Below are positions 9,274 through 18,079 of a stretch of 64,000 nt of DNA, piece by piece. The notes under the pieces were generated by a model. That model saw only the letters and a program-made list of their open reading frames with translations, did not search any database and was not told the origin of the DNA. How positions within the stretch are numbered: position 1 is the first letter of the stretch; every line of letters starts with the position of its first letter. Source of the stretch: CAKZNE01 sp963976435 (GTDB taxonomy: Bacteria > Bacteroidota > Bacteroidia > Flavobacteriales > Schleiferiaceae); assembly GCA_963976435.1 (NCBI GenBank), contig CAXBKQ010000015.1:1-64000 (forward strand), read 5' to 3'. Made by a program: the position numbers and the translations under genes.

Positions 9274-9477
9274 ATGAAAAAGAATATGAACGGCCTCGAT
9301 CGAACAATTAGGATATTAATTGCCGCTCTAATTATTGGTCTGTATTTTGGCAATATCATTTCCGGTGTTTTGGCTATTGTACTATTAATAGTTTCTGGAA
9401 TTTTCATTCTTACCAGCTTCCTGAGTTTTTGTCCTATTTATGCCGGTTTGGGATTGTCTAGCAAAAGGAAATCATAA
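9274..9477 (+). CDS. YgaP-like (DUF2892) small membrane protein
   Basis: 67 residues from the ATG at 9274 (MKKNMNGLDRTIRILIA); an in-frame start at 9232 would only add a non-conserved leader. Two transmembrane segments are visible (ILIAALIIGLYFGNIISG and LAIVLLIVSGIFILTSFLSF), followed by 'CPIYAGLG'. This is the DUF2892 domain that forms the membrane part of the rhodanese YgaP. Here it is a separate protein, with stand-alone rhodanese genes two genes downstream, so the two could work together. Confidence 0.88.
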   Translation: MKKNMNGLDRTIRILIAALIIGLYFGNIISGVLAIVLLIVSGIFILTSFLSFCPIYAGLGLSSKRKS

Positions 9478-9526
9478 TACCCAATTCCAAAGTTTAGCTA
9501 TTTAATTTTATTGAATTATTTCTTTA

Positions 9527-9754
9527 ATGAAGTTTCTCCTGAAAAATAAATTTACATTCATGGGTCTATTGCTCGGCAGTTTAGCTGGTTATGCCTATTA
9601 TTATTTTATTGGATGCAGCAGTGGCACATGTTCCATTACTTCCAAGCCTATAAACAGCAGTGTATATGGTAGTATAATGGGAGCTTTACTATTTAGTAGC
9701 ATTAAAGATTTTACACAGAAAAAGAACTCACCACCGAATGAACAAAACAATTAA
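9527..9754 (+). CDS. DUF6132 family small membrane protein
   Basis: 75 residues. A hydrophobic helix (FMGLLLGSLAGYAYYYFIG) is followed by 'CSSGTCSITSKP' with two cysteines four residues apart, then a second weakly hydrophobic segment (VYGSIMGALLFSSI). This matches DUF6132, often found beside rhodaneses and YgaP-like proteins in Bacteroidota. Its 3' end overlaps the next gene by 17 bp, implying coupled translation. A role in sulfur or redox handling at the membrane is plausible but unproven. Confidence 0.8.
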   Translation: MKFLLKNKFTFMGLLLGSLAGYAYYYFIGCSSGTCSITSKPINSSVYGSIMGALLFSSIKDFTQKKNSPPNEQNN

Positions 9755-9995
9755 AACCATTATTGATGTGCGCAGCCTCGGCGAATTTGCAGGAGGAAAC
9801 GTTGCCGGAAGTCTAAATATTCCACTTCAAGAAATCCCAAAAAGAGTAGAAGAGATAAAATCCATGGAGCAGCCTATTGTATTATGCTGTGCCAGTGGCA
9901 ACCGAAGTGGACAAGCAGCAAATTTTTTAAAAAACCATGGCGTTGATTGCGAAAATGGAGGCAGTTGGCTACAAGTAAATTTCCAAAATCAATAG
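9738..9995 (+). CDS. Rhodanese-like sulfurtransferase (stand-alone domain)
   Basis: Single rhodanese domain of 85 residues, a compact family member. It opens with 'IIDVRSLGEFAGGNVAGSLNIPL', the CH2A-type region, and has the active-site loop CASGNR with Cys51. The C-terminus is 'ENGGSWLQV'. It transfers sulfane sulfur through a persulfide on Cys51. It overlaps the DUF6132 gene and lies 3 bp before a second rhodanese gene. No signal peptide, so probably cytoplasmic, perhaps docked on the small membrane proteins encoded upstream. Confidence 0.88.
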   Translation: MNKTIKTIIDVRSLGEFAGGNVAGSLNIPLQEIPKRVEEIKSMEQPIVLCCASGNRSGQAANFLKNHGVDCENGGSWLQVNFQNQ

Positions 9996-9998
9996 TAC

Positions 9999-10310
9999 AT
10001 GTTGGAATCGATAAAGAAGATATTGGGTATTGGGCCGAAAGTTAATTACCAGGATCTATTAAAAAATGGTGCTCAAATTATTGATGTAAGAACTAAGGAA
10101 GAATTTAGGTCTGGACATATAAAAGGATCGAAAAATATACCCCTACAAAGTTTAGGAGGGAATTATTCCAAGCTCAATAAATCTAAACCTATTATTACTT
10201 GCTGCGCCTCAGGAATGCGAAGTGCTTCTGCCAAAAGAATGCTAAAATCCCAAGGATTTGAAGAAGTTCACAATGGTGGTGGTTGGATGAGTTTGGAAAA
10301 TAAAATCTGA
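9999..10310 (+). CDS. Rhodanese-like sulfurtransferase
   Basis: 103 residues, one rhodanese domain. 'QIIDVRTKEEFRSGHIKGSKNIPL' is followed by the active-site loop CASGMR with Cys69, and 'VHNGGGWMSL' near the end. A short N-terminal helix (MLESIKKILG) precedes the domain. It is paralogous to the gene immediately upstream and is the last of the run of co-directional genes from arsR. The neighbouring gene on the other strand ends 14 bp away, convergently. Confidence 0.88.
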   Translation: MLESIKKILGIGPKVNYQDLLKNGAQIIDVRTKEEFRSGHIKGSKNIPLQSLGGNYSKLNKSKPIITCCASGMRSASAKRMLKSQGFEEVHNGGGWMSLENKI

Positions 10311-10323
10311 AAAACCGCTCTTT

Positions 10324-11379
10324 CTAAATATCAGGAAAAAACTGAACCCCTACTGTAAAACTTTCGGCACCTCCTAGTCCATTGATGTTTATAAGGGGAA
10401 TATTTGTAGATATTTTTATCCTTTGATCGAGATTTATTCCCGCATAGATCTGAGAAATCGCAAAGGGATTATTATTGGTATTTCCTATCTCTAAATTCAA
10501 AGCATCAGAGGCGAAAACCGAGGCTATTTTATAATTTAGAAAAAGGCTGGTGCTGGTATTTCGAAGGGCAAATTCTGCATAAATATTACAAGAAGGCTCC
10601 AAATATCCGATGAATTCATCCTTTGGAATTTCACTTCCAAAAGCATTAAAATCTGCAGATCCTTTGAGATTTAAATCCACCGTGATGGCCGCCTGATCCC
10701 ACATTCTAAAAAATAAAGGGTAGCTAATATTAGCATTCATCAAACCACCACCGCTGAAAATTTTATCCAGCAAAACCTCCGCAGTATCCTGATCTCCACC
10801 ATTGTAAAAAACGGTATTTATATTACAACGGAATACTCCAAAATAACCTGTGAGCACATCACTCACCACCACGGCTTTTTCATCACTACCCTGAATAACT
10901 ATATTGTTTAGTACTTGAAAGCTTTTGTTTCTAATTTTTGAATAGTAAAATTCTGATTGGGCATAAGTCCTAATAGGGAAAAAGCTTCTGGCTAGCTTGG
11001 GGCTGCCAGTAAGAACATTTACACTTTCAAAAAAATCTCGGTATTTCAGCAATTCCTTCCTCAACTTTCGGAGTTCTAATATTTCTGCATTTAAGGAATT
11101 CAAAAAATCAAAATCATCTTGAGCATAAGACAAACTGGTTTTTTGAGCAATAAGAGTATCTATTTTATCCAAGGTATCATTAAGCACCAAAACATAAGAA
11201 TAGGCAATCACCGGGTCTACTTTATCCGGCAAACTTATTTCCGCATATAGCGCCAATTTTTCCCTGTCCTCCTGGGAAACTTTATACTCATACATTTTAA
11301 AAGGATTCAGAGGACTGTACTGTGCTTTGCAATAAATAACTGAAAATAGAAATAGGATAAAAAGGGCGGACTTTCTCAT
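10324..11379 (-). CDS. Secreted protein of unknown function, probably outer-membrane beta-rich
   Basis: 351 residues not assignable to a named family. A signal peptide is clear (MRKSALFILFLFSVIYCKA, cleavage before Q20). Residues ~55-115 are helical and charged (LNAEILELRKLRKELLKYRDF), possibly coiled coil. From ~140 on the sequence alternates polar and hydrophobic residues as in beta-strands and ends 'VGVQFFPDI', a type of C-terminus seen in outer-membrane barrels. No T9SS sorting domain. It is convergent with the second rhodanese gene. Outer-membrane location is inferred. Confidence 0.7.
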   Translation of the reverse strand: MRKSALFILFLFSVIYCKAQYSPLNPFKMYEYKVSQEDREKLALYAEISLPDKVDPVIAYSYVLVLNDTLDKIDTLIAQKTSLSYAQDDFDFLNSLNAEILELRKLRKELLKYRDFFESVNVLTGSPKLARSFFPIRTYAQSEFYYSKIRNKSFQVLNNIVIQGSDEKAVVVSDVLTGYFGVFRCNINTVFYNGGDQDTAEVLLDKIFSGGGLMNANISYPLFFRMWDQAAITVDLNLKGSADFNAFGSEIPKDEFIGYLEPSCNIYAEFALRNTSTSLFLNYKIASVFASDALNLEIGNTNNNPFAISQIYAGINLDQRIKISTNIPLININGLGGAESFTVGVQFFPDI

Positions 11380-11760
11380 GATTGGATTTGGTTTTGGCAG
11401 GCTAAAAACCCATCCTTCGACTAAAAATTTTTGGAGGATAAGCCTTTACTGAATTAAAGATAAAAGAATCATCTGAAATCGCAGATTAATAAACATGTTT
11501 TACACAGAAAATCTTAGGATTATTCCCTCCCCCACTTATTGGATCTAAAACAAACCTGCATAATATTATCAGCTTTTAAGAGGAATAATTTACAAAACCC
11601 AACCAAAAGCCCTTTTAGGCGTTATATCATTATCAAAAGCTTATGACATACACTATGCAAAGAATTAAAAGTTTCCTGTTTGTATATATTCTTTTCCTTA
11701 CCCTCTCTGTAATATATTACAGCTAGAGCAATCTAAAACTAGTTTTCTAAAAAGCTAAGA
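11380..11760. other. Intergenic region with 16-bp palindrome and a tiny hydrophobic ORF
   Basis: This 381-bp gap between two minus-strand genes holds a perfect palindrome CTGTAATATATTACAG (11707-11722) and, on the plus strand, a 23-codon ORF (11655-11726) reading MQRIKSFLFVYILFLTLSVI..., shaped like a signal peptide or a single membrane helix. Nothing else stands out. The ORF may be a degraded gene start or chance. Confidence 0.3.
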
Positions 11761-12825
11761 CTATTCAAGCACCAATTTAAGCCTTTCAGAAAATTGCTCT
11801 CCCTGAACTTCCAAAACAAATACACCAGATGGAATCCCTTGAAGGGAAAGTCCATTGCTAGCATCATAATTCACCTGGTTTAGCAACAGCTGACCATTTA
11901 GAGAATATAATTTTAAGCTTATTATTTCCAGTGATGATTTAATAAAAACTGCATCTTTTGCTGGGTTTGGATACAGGGATAAGTTTAAATTATTTTTTTC
12001 CTCTAAGCCTATTCCAGAACAATCAAATCTAAAGCCTACTTTAAATCCATTATCATTAAACAAGGCTACTTTCTCCTCCATAGAACTTACCTCACCAGAG
12101 CTGAAATAAGTATAAGACCTATCAAGAGCATTGGTTCCTGCAGGACCAAGAATTTCATCATTTAAAGAGACTAAGGTTTCAATATTATTAGCGCTAATTT
12201 GTTCAATTAAGCCACCCACATCATCAATGGGTAACAGCCTTCTAATATTCAACATATTATCATAGTTTACCGCAAACTCTATGGTATCCATCCCTGCACC
12301 TGTAATATCTCCTACCAGGTCTAAGCTTTGAATATTTCCATTTAACCAAACTATATTTTCAAAATTCCAGTTGAAAGCATCCGTGGTACCGACTATGGAG
12401 CTGGGATCAACGATAATGGAGCTAATTTCATTGGATGCATTATAGGTGATATCATGAGCCACAGTATTGGGTCCAAAGCCATTGTCTTCCAAAATATGTA
12501 CTCGAATAACATTATCGTTGGAATCGTAGCTTAATGTAGTGACTTTAAAAGGAGTAGACCCATTAGGATCAAAGGCTTTTAGGACTGTTTGTTTGCCATG
12601 GGAACCGTAATAAATACTATCCACGGTTTTTACTGTAGTATTGCCAGAATCTATATAATCAATACTTCTTAAGAGGCCAGCTTGATAGTTATACAAGGCA
12701 TATGCTGAAGAATCTTTTCCTTGAAAAACAGAATCTTTGGCCAGCCAACAGACCTGTGCTTCAAGCCCCAGGGCCATATTAAACATTATAAAAACAAAGG
12801 CGAATTTTGTAGTTGTTTTTTTCAT
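11761..12825 (-). CDS. Secreted protein with T9SS type A sorting domain
   Basis: 354 residues. The signal peptide is MKKTTTKFAFVFIMFNMALGLEAQ. The body (~25-270) has repeated 'YDSNDNVIRVHI' / 'ITYNASNEISSII' / 'VNYDNMLNIRRL' elements, reminiscent of YD/RHS-like or DUF-type beta repeats recording free-form text strands. The last ~75 residues form a classic Por sorting domain: 'LSLYPNPAKDAVFI', 'SLKLYSLNGQLLL', 'GVFVLEVQGEQFSERLKLVLE'. Expected to be exported by Sec, then by T9SS, and attached to or released from the cell surface. Function unknown. Confidence 0.85.
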   Translation of the reverse strand: MKKTTTKFAFVFIMFNMALGLEAQVCWLAKDSVFQGKDSSAYALYNYQAGLLRSIDYIDSGNTTVKTVDSIYYGSHGKQTVLKAFDPNGSTPFKVTTLSYDSNDNVIRVHILEDNGFGPNTVAHDITYNASNEISSIIVDPSSIVGTTDAFNWNFENIVWLNGNIQSLDLVGDITGAGMDTIEFAVNYDNMLNIRRLLPIDDVGGLIEQISANNIETLVSLNDEILGPAGTNALDRSYTYFSSGEVSSMEEKVALFNDNGFKVGFRFDCSGIGLEEKNNLNLSLYPNPAKDAVFIKSSLEIISLKLYSLNGQLLLNQVNYDASNGLSLQGIPSGVFVLEVQGEQFSERLKLVLE

Positions 12826-13361
12826 CGTCTGCTTTATTTATTCTGTAGGGAAATAATTTTTTGCCTCATCAATATAAATAAAATCTTACTTAAGCCGGAT
12901 TAATTTCTGTAAGTGGTAAAAAGACTTCGAGTTTCAGTCTGTTTGGATCTAGAATCTTCAAATTTTTTTTGGTTTGGGACTGGAACAGTTTTGGGGTTTT
13001 CTGTGGGATGTTTTGTGGGCAGGTTTAGCCTTCCCTAAAAATTCAAGCCCACACTCCTAATTTCAAAAGCGGAATTAAAAGAGCTGAAATTAGCCCCCGA
13101 ATTATTTGATTGGTTTTTTATTCGCTCGAACCTTCAGGTAGTTAGGTATCTTGATCGCAAATATAATTTGTGATTCTGTAAATTTTGATGGCTTCATAGC
13201 GAATAAGATGGTACTATTAAATTATTATTTGCCCTGTAATTATCTAGTTATAAACTGTCTAGTTTAAGGGGAGGAGATCAACCTGTACTTCTAATTCTTC
13301 GTTTATATTTTAGGCATCAGCCCAAATAGCCTGCTATCACTAAAATCAGAAAGGATTTTAA
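12826..13361. other. Intergenic region without recognisable genes
   Basis: More than 500 bp between the secreted-protein gene and the tRNA-Gln terminator. I see no convincing ORF, tRNA or strong hairpin; composition is AT-rich like other intergenic DNA here. Confidence 0.5.
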
Positions 13362-13392
13362 ACAAAAAAGCACAACTTTGAAAGTTGTGCTT
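13362..13392 (-). terminator. Intrinsic terminator of tRNA-Gln
   Basis: A long stem, AAGCACAACTTT (13368-13379) with AAAGTTGTGCTT (13381-13392), lies 2 bp after the tRNA 3' end on the minus strand and is followed in that direction by a T-rich run (complement of 13360-13369). Confidence 0.85.
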
Positions 13393-13394
13393 AG

Positions 13395-13466
13395 TTGTCC
13401 CACTAGGACTCGAACCTAGACTGACGGTACCAAAAACCGCTGTCCTGCCAATTAGACGATGGGACA
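13395..13466 (-). tRNA. tRNA-Gln (anticodon TTG)
   Basis: Read on the minus strand, acceptor arm TGTCCCA pairs with TGGGACA, followed by discriminator A. The D arm (GTCTAATTGGCAGGAC), anticodon arm GCGGT-TTTTGGT-ACCGT with anticodon TTG, and T arm (CTAGG-TTCGAGT-CCTAG) are all present. CCA is not encoded. About 72 nt. Confidence 0.96.
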
Positions 13467-13483
13467 TCCTTAAAATTGGGCTG

Positions 13484-13516
13484 CAAATATAAGTATTCTC
13501 ATTTATTACAAACAAA
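13484..13516 (-). promoter_or_regulatory. Bacteroidota-type promoter of tRNA-Gln
   Basis: On the minus strand a -33 TTTG (13516-13513) is followed, after 21 bp, by TATATTTG (13491-13484), a perfect TAnnTTTG -7 box. Transcription would start about 10 bp before the tRNA 5' end. The remaining ~290 bp up to the next gene at 13808 shows nothing recognisable. Confidence 0.75.
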
Positions 13517-13807
13517 TAATTTATAATATTTCATAAGAGCCTCTTTTTCCTTTGCTTGCCTTTCATTTCATTCCTTTTTTTAGTCCTTTCCCAACATGAA
13601 AAATTGGAGGCTAGCCAATTTCCCTTCCCATTTTTTAGCTTCAGCAAAAATTATTTTTTCCAAATCACCTTCCAATAAAGCTTGGATTTAAAGCGATTTG
13701 AAGGGCTATTTCAACTTTTACAATCTTTTAGTTCTCTTTAACAGTACTTTGAGAATTTTTACACCTATATTTTTTTAAATTCGCCACCTGACACTAAATT
13801 CTGATAC

Positions 13808-16800
13808 ATGCAGCTGAATTACAATAAGCTTAACAACATTCTTGGTTGGACAGTTTTTGCTATTGCTACGGTAACCTACCTTTTAACTATAGAACCTACG
13901 GCCAGTTTCTGGGATTGTGGGGAATATATTTCTACGGCAGTAAAACTTCAAGTTGGTCACCCTCCCGGTGCACCCTTCTTCCAATTAATGGGAAACTTTT
14001 TTGCCCAGTTTGCCTTTGGTGATGTAATGAAACAAGCCGCTGCAGTAAATGCTCTTTCAGCATTAAGTAGCTCCTTTACCATTCTTTTCCTTTTCTGGAC
14101 CATCACTGCTCTGGGAAGGAAATTTGCCTCCAAATACGGTGAAATAAATACTGCCAGAACAATTTCTATCCTTTTTAGTGGATTGGTTGGTTCTCTAGCT
14201 TATACCTTTAGTGATAGCTTTTGGTTTTCCGCTACAGAAGGTGAAGTATACGCCATGTCATCCCTTTTTACAGCTATTGCTTTTTGGGCCATATTAAAAT
14301 GGGAAGTAGAAGTAACCAAAAGCCCAAGAGCTGGAAGATGGATCATCTTTATAGCTTATATGACCGGACTTTCTATAGGTGTACACATCTTAGTTTTCCT
14401 TACCATCCCGGCTATTGTAATGATCTATTTCTTTAAGAAAGATCCAGAAATCAACAATCGTAAATTTATTATTTACAATGGTATAGCCATGATAGTTTTA
14501 GGGGTAATATTCGCCGGTATCATTCCTATAGTGTTAAAGACTTTCGGTAAAATGGAAATCCTAATGGTAAATACCTTTGGTATGCCTTTTAATTCGGGAA
14601 CCATTTTCACCGTTATCCTATTAGCTGTTTTAAGTTTTATTGGATTAAAATATACTCGTAAAAAGGAACTTCCTCTTTGGAATACCCTTATTCTTTCCAC
14701 CATTTTCATAATTCTTGGATATTCCACATTTATCACCCTAGCTATCCGCTCCAATGCCAATACGCCAATTGATGAAAACAATCCGGAAGATGCTCTATCC
14801 CTTTTGGATTATTACAATCGTGTGCAGTATGGAGATTGGCCAGTAGCTTATGGCCAGTATTACAATGCTCCAGTGGTAGATTATGACGATGGAAAGCCTG
14901 TATACACTAAGGATGAAGAAGCTGGAAAATATGTTGTTTCTGATGATAAGAAAAAGAGTGTTTTAAAATATGCCAAAACCCATCAAGGATTTTTCCCTAG
15001 GATTTGGAGTACAGACCATGCCCAAGGTTATGAGTCTATAATGGGATATTCCAAAAACAATAATGGCAAACGTCCTTCTTTTGGTGAAAACATTAGATTC
15101 TTCTTTAGCTACCAAATTGGTGGTATGTATTGGAGGTATTTTATGTGGAATTTTGCAGGTAGGCAAAACGACTATCAATTTAGAGGAGAAGCCACTAAAG
15201 GGAATTGGATTAGTGGTATTAATTTTATTGATGAAGCTCGTTTAGGACCTCAAGACAATCTTCCTTTTCACGCCAAAAATTCCCCAGCTCGAAATAAATA
15301 TTACCTATTACCCTTCCTTTTGGGATTGATAGGCCTTTATTTTCACTTTAAAAAATCTGGAAAAGACGCTTGGGCACTTACCCTGTTTTTCCTAGCCACA
15401 GGAATCGGTGTTTTAATTTATACCAATGTTCGCCCTTATGAACCTAGAGAAAGGGATTATTCCTTTGTAGGCTCTTTTTATGTTTATGCTATTTGGATAG
15501 GATTAGGTGTACATGCCATCTTTGAAATGCTCAAGGATAAAATGCAAAATGAAAAAACCTCCATTGCCATTGGAGCGCTTTGCCTGCTATTAGTTCCTGG
15601 AATTATGGCCAAGGAAAACTGGGATGATCACGATAGAAGCAATCGCTATTTGGCTAGAGATATTGCCAGAGCCTATTTAGATTCTTGTGAACCCGATGCC
15701 ATATTATTTACCAATGGTGATAATGATACCTTCCCCCTATGGTATGTACAAGAGATTGAAGGCTATAGAACGGATGTACGAATAATAAACCTCAGCCTTT
15801 TAAATACAGATTGGTATATAGACCAGGCCAAAAGAGCTGCCTATGATGCTGCTCCTGTGCCCTTCTCTTTTGAGCACGACCAATACCGCCAAGGAACTAG
15901 AGATGTTATTTATTTCCAAGATCGTGGCTTTAAAGGTAGATGGAGAGTAGAAGATCTTATCAAATGGATTAAGAGTGATGATCCAGAAACTAAATTCACA
16001 CCGCCAAATGCAAAAACCCTGAATATTTTCCCTAAGAAACAGGTTAGAGTTTCTATAGATAAGGAAAAGGTTTTAGCAGAAGGAGTGGTTAGTCTTAAAG
16101 ACAGTGCTAAGATTGTAGATTATATAGATTGGAATTTAAAAACCAATGCCCTATCTAAAAGGGATCTGATGGTAATTGATCTTATCGCTAATAATGATTG
16201 GACAAGACCCATATATTTCAGTGTTACTGTTGGTAATAATTCCAAAGCCTATTTCTGGCTAGATGAATATTTCCAATTGGAAGGATTGGCTTACCGTTTT
16301 GTACCCATTAGAAACAAAAGAAAACCACAAACCATTGACTTTGGAGTGGTTAATGCCGATAAGATGTACGATAATATGATGAATCGTTTTTCGTATGGAA
16401 ACATGGAATTACCAGATGTATACCTTGATGAAACGAATAAAAGGGTTTCCTATAATCTTAGAAATTCTTTTGGAAGATTAGCAGATCAATTGGTAGCTGA
16501 GGGCAAAAATGACAAAGCTCTAGAGGTATTGAATAGATGTGAGGAGCTAATGCCGGAATCTAAATTCGCCTATAACTATTTTGTTTTTGGGGTTATTGAA
16601 GGCTATTTCAAAGCTGGTGATACAGCCAAAGGAATGGAAATGATTAACCTTTTTGCGGATCGCCTTGATGAAGAATTGACTTATTACCGTCAGTTTAAAG
16701 GTCAGGATAAGAAGCTTATAAACCTCGATATTAGAACAGCTGTTCAATATTACCAGCAATTGGTGAGGATGGTTCAAATGAATACTGATGGTGGTGCTGA

Positions 16801-16864
16801 TCCAAATAATCTGGAACAGGCAGATATCTTTAAAAGATACCAGTCTGCCACCACAGGAATTTAA
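13808..16864 (+). CDS. DUF2723 membrane protein, TMEM260/protein O-mannosyltransferase-like
   Basis: 1018 residues. The N-terminal ~600 residues form a polytopic GT-C-like membrane domain starting MQLNYNKLNNILGWTVFAIATVTYLLTIEPTASFWDCGEYISTAVKLQVGHPPGAPFF; the acidic 'DCGE' and 'GHPPGAP' in the first loop are hallmarks of DUF2723, related to eukaryotic TMEM260 protein O-mannosyltransferase. A large soluble region with 'TNGDNDTFPLWYVQE' follows, then helical TPR-like repeats near the end (KNDKALEVLNRCEELMPESKFAYNYFVFG). In Bacteroidota this family is suspected of protein glycosylation; the donor sugar cannot be told. Single gene with its own terminator. Confidence 0.88.
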   Translation: MQLNYNKLNNILGWTVFAIATVTYLLTIEPTASFWDCGEYISTAVKLQVGHPPGAPFFQLMGNFFAQFAFGDVMKQAAAVNALSALSSSFTILFLFWTITALGRKFASKYGEINTARTISILFSGLVGSLAYTFSDSFWFSATEGEVYAMSSLFTAIAFWAILKWEVEVTKSPRAGRWIIFIAYMTGLSIGVHILVFLTIPAIVMIYFFKKDPEINNRKFIIYNGIAMIVLGVIFAGIIPIVLKTFGKMEILMVNTFGMPFNSGTIFTVILLAVLSFIGLKYTRKKELPLWNTLILSTIFIILGYSTFITLAIRSNANTPIDENNPEDALSLLDYYNRVQYGDWPVAYGQYYNAPVVDYDDGKPVYTKDEEAGKYVVSDDKKKSVLKYAKTHQGFFPRIWSTDHAQGYESIMGYSKNNNGKRPSFGENIRFFFSYQIGGMYWRYFMWNFAGRQNDYQFRGEATKGNWISGINFIDEARLGPQDNLPFHAKNSPARNKYYLLPFLLGLIGLYFHFKKSGKDAWALTLFFLATGIGVLIYTNVRPYEPRERDYSFVGSFYVYAIWIGLGVHAIFEMLKDKMQNEKTSIAIGALCLLLVPGIMAKENWDDHDRSNRYLARDIARAYLDSCEPDAILFTNGDNDTFPLWYVQEIEGYRTDVRIINLSLLNTDWYIDQAKRAAYDAAPVPFSFEHDQYRQGTRDVIYFQDRGFKGRWRVEDLIKWIKSDDPETKFTPPNAKTLNIFPKKQVRVSIDKEKVLAEGVVSLKDSAKIVDYIDWNLKTNALSKRDLMVIDLIANNDWTRPIYFSVTVGNNSKAYFWLDEYFQLEGLAYRFVPIRNKRKPQTIDFGVVNADKMYDNMMNRFSYGNMELPDVYLDETNKRVSYNLRNSFGRLADQLVAEGKNDKALEVLNRCEELMPESKFAYNYFVFGVIEGYFKAGDTAKGMEMINLFADRLDEELTYYRQFKGQDKKLINLDIRTAVQYYQQLVRMVQMNTDGGADPNNLEQADIFKRYQSATTGI

Positions 16865-16888
16865 ATTTCTTTAAATACATTTTTTTTT

Positions 16889-16925
16889 AGACCCTTGGGA
16901 TTCATTTCTCAAGGGTCTTTTGTTT
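16889..16925 (+). terminator. Intrinsic terminator after the DUF2723 gene
   Basis: 9-bp stem AGACCCTTG (16889-16897) / CAAGGGTCT (16910-16918) followed by a T-rich tract. Confidence 0.85.
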
Positions 16926-16951
16926 TAAATTAGCCTTCCATAGCAATTCAC

Positions 16952-17566
16952 GTGTATTTAACAAAAACCCCTTTTTGGCTCAAGGCCTTATACCCCAATC
17001 TCATCTGGAATAAAAGTAGAGATGAAAAAAAGGTTTATCTAAGCTTTGATGATGGTCCTACTCCAGAAATAACGGAATGGGTTTTAGAGGAATTGAAAAA
17101 ATATGAAGCCAAGGCTAGCTTCTTTCTTATTGGTAAAAATGTAAAAGCCTTTCCCGAAATTTCAAAGCGCATTCTACAAGAAGGACATAGTATTGGCAAT
17201 CATACCCAACAGCATATGAATGGTTGGAAAAATTCTTGCGAAGACTATATGAAGGAGGTTGATCAATGTGCGGAGTTGCTAGATTCCAAACTCTTTCGTC
17301 CACCCTATGGTAGGATAAAAAAATCACAGATAAAGGCCCTCAGAGCTCAATCCTATAATATAATAATGTGGGATGTATTAAGTGGAGATTTTGATATTAA
17401 TCTTGAAGCAGAAGACTGTTTTAAAACAGTGGTTAAAGGTGTAAGGAATGGCTCCATAATTGTTTTTCACGATAGCCAAAAAGCCTGGCCTCGATTAAAA
17501 GGCTGCCTAGCAAAAGTTTTGGATCATCTCAAAAAAGAAGGCTATTCTATGGAAGCTTTAAGCTAA
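16952..17566 (+). CDS. NodB-type polysaccharide deacetylase (CE4)
   Basis: 204 residues from a GTG start at 16952. The NodB domain covers most of the protein: motif 1 'SFDDGPTPE' (general base and metal Asp), motif 2 'HSIGNHTQQH' (metal His residues), motif 3 'FRPPYGR', motif 4 'MWDVLSGDFD' and motif 5 'IIVFHDS'. These indicate a metal-dependent de-N-acetylase or de-O-acetylase of a cell-wall or surface glycan. No signal peptide is obvious, though the first residues are hydrophobic (YLTKTPFWLKALYPNLIW) and may associate with membrane. Substrate not predictable. It is convergent with the next gene, only 3 bp away. Confidence 0.92.
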   Translation: MYLTKTPFWLKALYPNLIWNKSRDEKKVYLSFDDGPTPEITEWVLEELKKYEAKASFFLIGKNVKAFPEISKRILQEGHSIGNHTQQHMNGWKNSCEDYMKEVDQCAELLDSKLFRPPYGRIKKSQIKALRAQSYNIIMWDVLSGDFDINLEAEDCFKTVVKGVRNGSIIVFHDSQKAWPRLKGCLAKVLDHLKKEGYSMEALS

Positions 17567-17569
17567 AAG

Positions 17570-17971
17570 CTATTTAATTTCCCCTTTAGATTTTTTCCAA
17601 GAACTCATTCCACCAGTCATATTATAGACTACATCAAAACCCATTTCCTTCATAATTTTCATGGCTCTGGCACTTCTTCCACCAGAATGACAATAGACCA
17701 AATAGCTTTTGTCTTTATCCAATTTCTCCAATTGAGCCTTAAAATCCTCATCTTGAATATTAATATTCACAGAACCTTCAATTTTTCCTTGGTTCACCTC
17801 TTCTGGACTTCTAACATCAATAATTTGAAGTTCTTTATTTTCGGCTATCATTTCCTTTGCCTGGCTCACATCTACATTTCCTCCTTTAGATTCACTTTCC
17901 GTTTGCGCAGAGCAACTTGGACTTAAAACTATTAGTAGGGCAAAAACTATTATGGAAAAATACTTTTTCAT
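17570..17971 (-). CDS. Rhodanese-domain lipoprotein
   Basis: 133 residues. A lipoprotein signal peptide ends at SPSC with Cys20, so the protein should be membrane anchored in the envelope. A rhodanese domain follows ('LQIIDVRSPEEVNQGKIEGSVNINI') with active-site loop CHSGGR (Cys94) and 'VVYNMTGGMSSWKK' at the end. A periplasmic persulfide carrier or thiosulfate sulfurtransferase role is likely. It is the third of four stand-alone rhodaneses in the window. Confidence 0.9.
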   Translation of the reverse strand: MKKYFSIIVFALLIVLSPSCSAQTESESKGGNVDVSQAKEMIAENKELQIIDVRSPEEVNQGKIEGSVNINIQDEDFKAQLEKLDKDKSYLVYCHSGGRSARAMKIMKEMGFDVVYNMTGGMSSWKKSKGEIK

Positions 17972-18020
17972 CTTATTTCTATTTAAGCTGGAAAATTAAG
18001 TGTTATTTTAATGAAAAGAT

Positions 18021-18055
18021 AAAAAAAGCCGAATAATTGAAAACAAGTATTCGGC
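18021..18055 (-). terminator. Intrinsic terminator after the cytoplasmic rhodanese gene
   Basis: Stem GCCGAATA (18028-18035) / TATTCGGC (18048-18055), 8 bp, with a 7-A run at 18021-18027 that becomes a T tract on the minus strand. It separates the two minus-strand rhodanese genes. Confidence 0.8.
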
Positions 18056-18079
18056 TTCTTTATGCGATTAGGGCTTTGC

